A DNA stretch of 6,458 nt from Phototrophicales bacterium (GTDB taxonomy: Bacteria; Chloroflexota; Anaerolineae; Aggregatilineales; Phototrophicaceae): positions 1 through 6,458 of the forward strand of contig PGTJ01000151.1 in assembly GCA_002794515.1 (NCBI GenBank). The letters run 5' to 3'. The stretch's first letter is position 1; every line of letters starts with the position of its first letter. The translations under genes were made by a program, and so were the position numbers. Below are positions 1 through 5,524 of this stretch, one piece after another. Below the pieces are notes generated by a model, which saw nothing but the letters and a program-made list of their open reading frames with translations, had not been told where the DNA came from and made no database searches.

Positions 1-200
1 CCATTATCATCTGCGGGATTTTATTCTTGTTCGGTCAAACACCCGGTGCCAGTTTGGTAGCAGGGTTTGCCGTCACATTGGCATTGGGGTTGATTATCAA
101 CCTATTCACTGCCGTCTTGGTGACGCGCACATTTTTATTCATCATTGTGAAATGGCTAGAAAAACCCATCGAAGCGCGTAAATGGCTGGTGGGGATTTGA
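1..200 (+). CDS. secD: Protein translocase subunit SecD, C-terminal end (5' truncated by window edge)
   Basis: This is the last 65 codons of SecD, read in the frame starting at position 3 and ending with TGA at 198-200; the rest lies upstream of the window. SecD pairs with SecF in the inner membrane and uses the proton gradient to help finish SecYEG/SecA-driven export. The visible residues are the end of one membrane helix (IIICGILFLFG), a short loop (QTPGAS) and a final helix with the family signature GFAVTLALGLIINLFTAVLV followed by TRTFL, which matches the usual SecD ending G-F-A-V-T-L-x-x-G-x-x-x-x-x-F-T-A-x-x-V-T-R. A short basic cytoplasmic tail (KWLEKPIEARKW) closes the protein. secF starts 15 bases after the stop, so the two are almost certainly co-transcribed. 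The identification rests on this signature and on the adjacent secF. Whether this SecD has an unusual periplasmic region like its partner cannot be seen here. Confidence 0.93.
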   Translation, partial: IIICGILFLFGQTPGASLVAGFAVTLALGLIINLFTAVLVTRTFLFIIVKWLEKPIEARKWLVGI

Positions 201-215
201 GAGGGAATTGCGACC

Positions 216-2045
216 ATGTTTAATTTAGTTCAAAAAAGGCGTTGGTATTTCCTCATCTCTGGCACGGCAATCTTGCTCGCATTGGGGATGATGATTTATT
301 CGACCATCACCAAAGGCGCTCCGTTTGAATTGAGCATTGATTTTGTTGGTGGAAGTATTTACGACTTGCGCTTCACCAGCGAGGGCGCGACAGAGAGCAA
401 TATTCGTCAAGTATTCGCTCGATATGGTGAAGATAACATCATCGTACAACGACTCGGACAAGCTACAGATTACCGATGGTTGATTGTTGGGAATTTTCCA
501 GATGAAGCCCCATTGCAACCTGTATTCACTGCATTAGAAAATATCACCCCGTATCAACGAGAATATTTGGATGGAGACCGTTATCGATTGGTATATACCC
601 GCCCAGAGGTGACGGTTGATGCCATCCAAACGGCGTTTGATGCCCAAAATATCCCTGTCACCGATATTGAGCCACTCACCGAAGACAGATGGCTGGTTCG
701 GGGGAATTTAGCCGATAACCTGATTATCGAGCCTGCACTCACCCAACTGCGCGAGATTGGTCGTGTAGAACTTGTGCCACAAAGCGGGAGTGTATTCGTC
801 TTTCGCTTCACCGATTTTATACCGCCAGCACAATTTAGACCTATTTTCGCCGAAAATGGTGATGCCAACCCAACGATTGTACGCTTAGGCACTCAGGAGG
901 ATCATCATTGGCTTGTGTATTCATCCATCACCGATGAAGCAAGTCTGCGTACTATTTTTGATAAATTAGGCGAATTATCACCCTTAATCACCGATGAATC
1001 GCGTTACGAAGTAATGGGCGAAAATCGTTATGAATTGCGCTTCACCCTGCCAGTTATCGGCGACACACTCATCCAAAATGTGATTGCCTCGTATCCCAAT
1101 TTGCGCGTAGAACGCATTGGTGCAGGGAGCGACCTGACTTGGTTATTATGGGGTAAATTTGCCGACAATGCCCAACGCGATGCGGTGCTGAATGGTTTGG
1201 CATTTGCGCCATTACAGATTACACTTATTCCGTTAGATGCCTATTTGCTCACATCAAAAGAAAATCTATTCACATCCGAAAATCTGGCACAAGCCTTTGC
1301 CGATGGTGGTTTTGCCAATGTGCAGATAGAACGAGTTGGTGGTGATGTTGAATTTCGTTGGTCGATTCGTGGTGCATTCGAGAGCCAAGAGGTCACACAG
1401 AATATCTTGACCGATTTGGGGCGATTAGCCACATTAGATACAACCAGCGCCCGCGCACGCAATGTGTCTGAGACGGTTGGTCAAGAGGTGACGCGCTCGG
1501 CAATATGGGCGGTCTTATTTTCGATGATTGTCATCACAGGTTTTATCGTCCTCGCCTTCCGCCAAGTGCCAAAAGCGACTCGTTATGGCATCTGCGCGAT
1601 TGTGGCAATGGTACATGATGTCCTCATCGTTATGGGTTTCACATCGCTGATGGGCTTATTATTGGGTTGGCAAATTGATGCCCTATTCCTGACAGCAATT
1701 TTGACCGTTGTCGGGTTCTCTGTTCAAGACTCAATCGTCATGTTTGACCGCATCCGTGAGAACATCCCAAAACATCTCGGTGAACCCTATGAGACGATTG
1801 TCAATCGTAGTGTATGGGAGACAATCCACCGTTCACTTGCCACACAACTCAATGCGTTCTTCATCATGGTGGCGATTTTGCTTTTTGGTGGCGAGACGAT
1901 TAAACAATTCATCGCCATTTTATTTGTCGGCTTGTTGACAGGGACATATTCTTCGATTTTCATCGCCGTGCCATTGCTGGTATCGTGGGAAAAAGGCGAA
2001 ATCCCATTTTTGAAGGGTGATGAAGAATTGGCGAGCGCTAAATAA
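216..2045 (+). CDS. secF: Protein translocase subunit SecF with a greatly enlarged extracytoplasmic domain
   Basis: SecF works with SecD in the cytoplasmic membrane, pulling emerging preproteins outward with proton-motive energy. The 609-residue product is about double the usual SecF length (around 300). TM1 spans about residues 11-30, and the family motif DFVGG follows at 42-46. Residues 46-417 form five tandem diverged copies of the P1-like domain, where normal SecF has one. The hinge VSETVGQEV (417-425) and TM2-TM6 (about 428-590) then look canonical. VGFSVQDSIVMFDRIREN at 499-516 is the TM4 signature; D505 matches the conserved Asp implicated in proton coupling, and R539 in ETIHRSLAT matches the conserved TM5 Arg. 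The ATG at 216 is preceded by GAGGGA at 201-206, a reasonable ribosome binding site 9 bases away. It follows secD by 15 bases, as in a secDF operon. No frameshift or stop interrupts the expansion, and the core motifs suggest a working protein. The family call is firm; the purpose of the extra domains is unknown. Confidence 0.95.
   Translation: MFNLVQKRRWYFLISGTAILLALGMMIYSTITKGAPFELSIDFVGGSIYDLRFTSEGATESNIRQVFARYGEDNIIVQRLGQATDYRWLIVGNFPDEAPLQPVFTALENITPYQREYLDGDRYRLVYTRPEVTVDAIQTAFDAQNIPVTDIEPLTEDRWLVRGNLADNLIIEPALTQLREIGRVELVPQSGSVFVFRFTDFIPPAQFRPIFAENGDANPTIVRLGTQEDHHWLVYSSITDEASLRTIFDKLGELSPLITDESRYEVMGENRYELRFTLPVIGDTLIQNVIASYPNLRVERIGAGSDLTWLLWGKFADNAQRDAVLNGLAFAPLQITLIPLDAYLLTSKENLFTSENLAQAFADGGFANVQIERVGGDVEFRWSIRGAFESQEVTQNILTDLGRLATLDTTSARARNVSETVGQEVTRSAIWAVLFSMIVITGFIVLAFRQVPKATRYGICAIVAMVHDVLIVMGFTSLMGLLLGWQIDALFLTAILTVVGFSVQDSIVMFDRIRENIPKHLGEPYETIVNRSVWETIHRSLATQLNAFFIMVAILLFGGETIKQFIAILFVGLLTGTYSSIFIAVPLLVSWEKGEIPFLKGDEELASAK
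351..1466 (+). repeat. Five tandem P1-like domain repeats inside SecF
   Basis: Protein-level tandem repeat within secF, period 71-78 residues. Approximate copies: R1 residues 46-120 (351-575), R2 121-191 (576-788), R3 192-269 (789-1022), R4 270-342 (1023-1241), R5 343-417 (1242-1466). Each starts with a strand of the type IYDLRFT / RYRLVYT / VFVFRFT / RYELRFT (weak in R5). A helix, a strand ending near VQRLG / TIVRLG / VERIG / IERVG, and a Trp-centred strand (YRWLIVGNF, DRWLVRGNL, HHWLVYSSI, LTWLLWGKF, FRWSIRGAF) follow. A second helix (e.g. LQPVFTALE, LRTIFDKLG, VTQNILTDLG) and a last strand close the unit. The Trp residues are at 88, 159, 232, 309 and 382, spacing 71, 73, 77 and 73. At DNA level the copies are strongly diverged; the longest obvious shared word is TTGCGCTTCACC in R1 (366-377) and R4 (1035-1046), with CGCTTCACC also in R3 (804-812). 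The duplications are therefore old. Copy boundaries are uncertain by a few residues. Confidence 0.87.
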
Positions 2046-2056
2046 ACCGTATGACA

Positions 2057-2088
2057 AGTGCAAATGATATATTGTTATCTTTTGCACT
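2057..2088. promoter_or_regulatory. Imperfect 13-bp inverted repeat between secF and gpmI
   Basis: The left arm AGTGCAAATGATA (2057-2069) pairs with TATCTTTTGCACT (2076-2088) at 12 of 13 positions, with one T-T mismatch (2065/2080) and a 6-base centre (2070-2075). It starts 11 bases after the secF stop. It could be a weak terminator for secDF: the following bases 2089-2102 are T-rich but interrupted. It could equally be an operator, because its right arm ends 22 bases before a consensus -10 box, where a -35 element would sit. The arms are AT-rich, which fits an operator somewhat better than an intrinsic terminator. The dyad itself is clear; its role is inferred. Confidence 0.55.
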
Positions 2089-2110
2089 ATTAGGTTTATT
2101 TTGGGCAATC

Positions 2111-2116
2111 TATAAT
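2111..2116 (+). promoter_or_regulatory. Candidate -10 box of a gpmI promoter
   Basis: TATAAT is an exact match to the sigma-70 family -10 consensus and lies in the intergenic stretch 37 bases before the gpmI ATG, giving an expected leader of about 30 bases. No good -35 hexamer is present at 16-18 bases upstream (that region reads around CTATTAGG), and there is no extended -10 TG. If it is real, it is either weak or activator-dependent. The inverted repeat immediately upstream would be well placed to control it. Confidence 0.4.
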
Positions 2117-2137
2117 GCACAAGGTATTCGTGTGATT

Positions 2138-2143
2138 GAGGAG
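2138..2143 (+). promoter_or_regulatory. Shine-Dalgarno sequence that fixes the gpmI start
   Basis: GAGGAG lies 9 bases before the ATG at 2153, an ideal ribosome binding site. The alternative in-frame ATG at 2051 has no comparable element in front of it, since it sits six bases after the secF stop (preceding bases AACCGT). This supports the shorter 511-residue reading of GpmI. Confidence 0.85.
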
Positions 2144-2152
2144 ATAAAACAC

Positions 2153-3688
2153 ATGGCAAAAAAGCCTGTTATGCTGATCATTTTGGATGGTTGGGGGATA
2201 CGCGAATTTGAACATGGAAATGCGGTTGCATTGGGCAAAACCCCCAATTACGACCGTTGGCTGAAAACCCGTGAGCGTGCCATTGTCGATACCTTCGGCG
2301 AACATGTCGGATTAACCCCTGGTCAAATGGGCAATTCAGAGGTTGGACACCTGAATTTAGGGGCGGGACGGGTGGTTTTTCAAGATATTGCCCGCATCGA
2401 AAATGCTATCAAGACTGGGGCATTGGCGAGCAATCCTATCATCACTAAGCAATTCGATTATGCCAAAGCCAATCATAAAAATGTCCACCTCATTGGTTTG
2501 TTGGGACCAGGCGGTGTGCATAGTTATGAGGGGCATTTGTTCGCCATGCTCGACATTTGCCAAAAATCGGGCATTAATCCTGTTATCCATGTCATTACGG
2601 ATGGACGCGATACCCCACAAGAGAGTGGTATCGGCTTTTTAAGCAATTTGACGGCGAAAATCAAACAGTATGGTGTGGGACAAATTGGGACTGTCAGTGG
2701 GCGATATTACGCGATGGACAGAGATAAACGTTGGGAACGCACCAAACTTGCCTTTGATGCGATGGTCAATCGCACAGGCGAAAAAGCACCAACCGCCGAG
2801 GAAGCCATTCAACAATCATATGCCAAAGGCACAACCGATGAATTCATTTTGCCAACGGTTATTGGCGATGACCCGAACCTTGCTGTTCGTGAAGGCGATG
2901 TGTTGATATTCTATAATTTCCGTTCTGACCGTATGCGCCAAATTGTGCAAGCCTTTGCCGTGCGCGATTTTGAGGGGGCAAGTCATTTTCCGCTTATAGA
3001 GGGGCTGAAAATTATCACCTTCACTGAATATATCGAGGGATTGCCTGTCGACATCCTCTTTCCACCCGATTATCTAAATAATACCCTCGCAGAAGTCATC
3101 AGCAAGCACGGAAAAACACAGTATCATTCGGCAGAGACCGAAAAATATCCGCATGTGACATTTTTCTTCAATGGTCGCAGAGAAGAACCCTTTGAAGGCG
3201 AGTCGCGCCAAATTATCCCATCGCCCAAAGTGGCAACATATGACCTCAAGCCCGAAATGAGCGCCTACGAACTCACAGAAGCCACGCTCAAACGGTTGGA
3301 TGAATATGATGACGACTTTTTGCTCATCAATTTCGCCAATCCCGATATGGTTGGGCATACGGGTGTACTCGAAGCCGCCATCAAAGCCGTTGAAGTGGTA
3401 GACGAATGCGCGGGGCGTTTGGTAGAGAAAGTGTTAGCTAAAGGTGGCGTGGCGATTGTCACCGCCGACCATGGCAATTGTGAACGCATGATTAATGAGG
3501 TGACAGGTGAACCCCACACGTATCATACAGTTGGACCTGTATCGTTGTTTGTGGTGGCAAATGAGCATGTATCGCTAAAGACACGGGGCAAATTGGCGGA
3601 TGTTGCGCCGACCGTTTTGGAATTGATGGGATTATCCCAGCCCGAAGAGATGACGGGTGAAAGCCTGATTGATCATACTGGGGCGTAA
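2153..3688 (+). CDS. gpmI: 2,3-bisphosphoglycerate-independent phosphoglycerate mutase
   Basis: This cytosolic enzyme interconverts 3-phosphoglycerate and 2-phosphoglycerate in glycolysis and gluconeogenesis through a phosphoserine intermediate, using two divalent metals (usually Mn). The 511-residue length matches the family (about 510-515). The phosphatase-like metal site is complete: D12 in LIILDGWG, the nucleophile S62 in QMGNSEVGHLNLGAG, D398 and H402 in NPDMVGHTG, D439 and H440 in TADHGN, and H458 in PHTYHT. The inserted phosphotransferase domain (about 80-300) carries GGVHSYEGH, TDGRDTPQ, GRYYAMDRDKRW and FNFRSDR-like YNFRSDR, which bind substrate. SETEKYPHVTFFFNG-type (AETEKYPHVTFFFNG) and SPKVATYDLKPEMS are further hallmarks. 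The start at 2153 is chosen because of GAGGAG at 2138-2143 and because homologues begin with a short KKPVMLIILDG-like segment; an in-frame ATG at 2051 would add 34 residues with no support. It lies 107 bases after secF, has its own candidate promoter, and ends in a convergent hairpin facing mutL. Confidence 0.97.
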   Translation: MAKKPVMLIILDGWGIREFEHGNAVALGKTPNYDRWLKTRERAIVDTFGEHVGLTPGQMGNSEVGHLNLGAGRVVFQDIARIENAIKTGALASNPIITKQFDYAKANHKNVHLIGLLGPGGVHSYEGHLFAMLDICQKSGINPVIHVITDGRDTPQESGIGFLSNLTAKIKQYGVGQIGTVSGRYYAMDRDKRWERTKLAFDAMVNRTGEKAPTAEEAIQQSYAKGTTDEFILPTVIGDDPNLAVREGDVLIFYNFRSDRMRQIVQAFAVRDFEGASHFPLIEGLKIITFTEYIEGLPVDILFPPDYLNNTLAEVISKHGKTQYHSAETEKYPHVTFFFNGRREEPFEGESRQIIPSPKVATYDLKPEMSAYELTEATLKRLDEYDDDFLLINFANPDMVGHTGVLEAAIKAVEVVDECAGRLVEKVLAKGGVAIVTADHGNCERMINEVTGEPHTYHTVGPVSLFVVANEHVSLKTRGKLADVAPTVLELMGLSQPEEMTGESLIDHTGA

Positions 3689-3692
3689 ATAT

Positions 3693-3726
3693 TGACCATG
3701 GGCGTGATGTTTTGCGCCCACGGTCA
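3693..3726. terminator. Convergent-gene hairpin, likely bidirectional terminator of gpmI and mutL
   Basis: TGACCATGGGCG (3693-3704) pairs with CGCCCACGGTCA (3715-3726) at 11 of 12 positions (one A-C mismatch), closing a 10-base loop that contains TTTT. The stem is GC-rich and starts 5 bases after the gpmI stop. On the + strand no T-tract follows; on the - strand the next bases read AATATTTACG, a short AT-rich run, so it looks better for mutL than for gpmI. The outer arm at 3724-3726 is the mutL stop codon itself. Position between convergent genes and stem strength support a terminator; the poor T-tracts lower confidence. Confidence 0.6.
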
Positions 3727-5514
3727 TCCACCGCGCCCAAATTCACGCGCCAATTGGTCGCCACTCAAATGTAACAGGGTGGGGCGACCATGTGGGCAGG
3801 TATGCGGATTGCGCGTAAATTCGAGTTGGCGAATTAAATCTTGCATTTGTTGATGATTCAAAATTTGCCCCGCTTTGACCGCCACATGCCGACACACAAA
3901 ACGGATTAATTTTTCTTCGATTTTGCCCATCCCGGGTTGTTTATCGGCTTGTAAATCATCTATTACCCCAGCAATCACAGTAACAGGATCTTTATCGGCT
4001 AAAATTGCCGGGACGGAGCGAATCACAAATGTATGATTACCAAATGGCTCTAGTTCAAATCCAACCGCTTTGAGCGCATCTAATTTATCCATGACCAAAC
4101 TCGCCTCGCTGGGCGAGAAGGTGATGGTTTGCCCACTTAATGCGTGTTGCACAGCAATTTCTTGAGATGAAAATCGCGCCATGTATTGCTCGTATAAAAT
4201 ACGCTCATGTGCGGCATGTTGGTCTATCAAATACATGCCTGCGGGACCCTCTGCAACGATATACATCGCGCCCACTTGCCCCACAACGCGCAACATCGGG
4301 AGTGTGCGCGGATTTTTGGGCAATCCTAACCCCTCTGGAATATCAGATAGGTCAAATGCTTCATCGGGCGCATATTTTTTTGGATATTGCCCCGTATCGG
4401 TCATATTGAGGGGTAATTCGCTCGTGCGCGGTCGTGGATTTCCTAAATTCCATGTCGTATCTGTCGATGTAGATGATATGCCCCCACGCAAGCGAATATC
4501 GGGGGCATTTGCTTTGCCAATCACTGCCATACGTACCGCTCGCTGAATAGTCGAGAATACGGCATTCGGGTCTCTGAAGCGCACCTCCGCTTTGGTCGGA
4601 TGCACATTGACATCCACTTCATGCGGTGGAATTTCGACCATCAACACAGCAATTGGATAGCGTCCTGTCATCAACAATGTATGATAGGCTTGCACGACAG
4701 CATATGTCAGTTTGGCATCTTGTATCCAACGCCCATTGACAAATAAGGTGATATTGCCCCTATCGGCGCGGCTCAAATCGGGCGCAGAGGCATATCCCCA
4801 AACACGCACAGGCGGACGGTCATCTTGGGCGGGATCTTCAGCATACACGTCTAGCATATGCTTAAAAGTCTCTAATCCAACTGCGCGCACCACGACATCC
4901 GCCAATTGCCCATTGCCGATAGACCGAAAAATTTCGCGTCCATCTTGTTCGAGGATGAATTTCACTTGTGGATAAGCGATGGCGTAATTTGTCACCACTG
5001 CCACGATATGCCGCTTTTCGGTATTTTCAGATTTCAGAAATTTGAGGCGGGCAGGGGTGTTATAAAATAAATTTTCGACTGTGACAACCGTCCCATTGGG
5101 GACACCAACCGCCATCTTTTGGGTGATAGTCCCGCCTTCGATGCGGATTTGCGTGCCGATATTTTCGTTATAATGACGTGTCGTCATCATCAACCGCGAT
5201 ACAGAGGCAATGCTGGCTAATGCTTCACCACGAAAACCGAGTGTTTGTAATTGTTCTAAGTCTTCTAATTTCGATAATTTGCTGGTGGCATGACGGGCAA
5301 ATGCCAATTCGACTTCATCAGCAGATATGCCCATCCCATCATCGCTAACACGAATGAGTTTGCGACCACCGTCTTGTGTGCTGATATGGATGGTTTTCGC
5401 GCCTGCATCGAGGGCATTTTCGAGCAATTCTTTGACCACAGATGTGGGACGCTCAACCACCTCGCCCGCGGCAATTTGCGCGATGAGTTTTTCGGATAAG
5501 ATATGAATGGGCAT
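3724..5514 (-). CDS. mutL: DNA mismatch repair protein MutL, endonuclease type
   Basis: MutL links mismatch recognition by MutS to strand removal. The 596-residue protein has an N-terminal GHKL ATPase: IAAGEVVERP with E32/N33 in KELLENALDAGA, DDGMGI (58-63), RHATSK (74-79), GFRGEAL (93-99), then the transducer domain with FVNGRWI (258-264) and VDVNVHPTKAEVRF (300-313). A poorly conserved linker covers about 345-405. The C-terminal domain carries the nicking-endonuclease motifs DQHAAHERILYE (431-442, matching DQHAxxExxxxE), CRHVAVKAG (541-549) and CPHGRPT (573-579), ending in REFGR. It should therefore nick DNA itself, as in bacteria without MutH. The segment SSQEIAVQ (449-456) lies where the sliding-clamp motif occurs in Bacillus MutL (QEMIVP), but lacks the final Pro. 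ATG at 5514 gives the normal MutL N-terminus; no Shine-Dalgarno is visible. The upstream kinase stop is 10 bases away, suggesting one transcript with translational coupling. Confidence 0.97.
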   Translation of the reverse strand: MPIHILSEKLIAQIAAGEVVERPTSVVKELLENALDAGAKTIHISTQDGGRKLIRVSDDGMGISADEVELAFARHATSKLSKLEDLEQLQTLGFRGEALASIASVSRLMMTTRHYNENIGTQIRIEGGTITQKMAVGVPNGTVVTVENLFYNTPARLKFLKSENTEKRHIVAVVTNYAIAYPQVKFILEQDGREIFRSIGNGQLADVVVRAVGLETFKHMLDVYAEDPAQDDRPPVRVWGYASAPDLSRADRGNITLFVNGRWIQDAKLTYAVVQAYHTLLMTGRYPIAVLMVEIPPHEVDVNVHPTKAEVRFRDPNAVFSTIQRAVRMAVIGKANAPDIRLRGGISSTSTDTTWNLGNPRPRTSELPLNMTDTGQYPKKYAPDEAFDLSDIPEGLGLPKNPRTLPMLRVVGQVGAMYIVAEGPAGMYLIDQHAAHERILYEQYMARFSSQEIAVQHALSGQTITFSPSEASLVMDKLDALKAVGFELEPFGNHTFVIRSVPAILADKDPVTVIAGVIDDLQADKQPGMGKIEEKLIRFVCRHVAVKAGQILNHQQMQDLIRQLEFTRNPHTCPHGRPTLLHLSGDQLAREFGRGG

Positions 5515-5524
5515 AATGATGAAC

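Noticed and set aside
927..998. Direct repeat ATCACCGATGAA at 927-938 and 987-998
   Set aside because: It is a short word within one SecF unit, encoding the similar residues ITDE twice. The word TCACCGA recurs across the gene and probably reflects codon preference, not a functional DNA repeat.
351..1466. SecF enlargement as an assembly or repeat-collapse artefact
   Set aside because: The five units are strongly diverged at base level, the frame is continuous throughout, and membrane motifs on both sides are intact. A mis-assembly would give near-identical copies.
2082..2087. TTGCAC as a -35 box for the TATAAT at 2111
   Set aside because: The spacer would be 23 bases, too long for a sigma-70 promoter. 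The word is better explained as part of the inverted repeat arm.
4181..4546. 121-codon open frame on the + strand
   Set aside because: It lies wholly antisense inside mutL, whose protein motifs are unmistakable. The translated product has no recognisable domain and there is no ribosome site.
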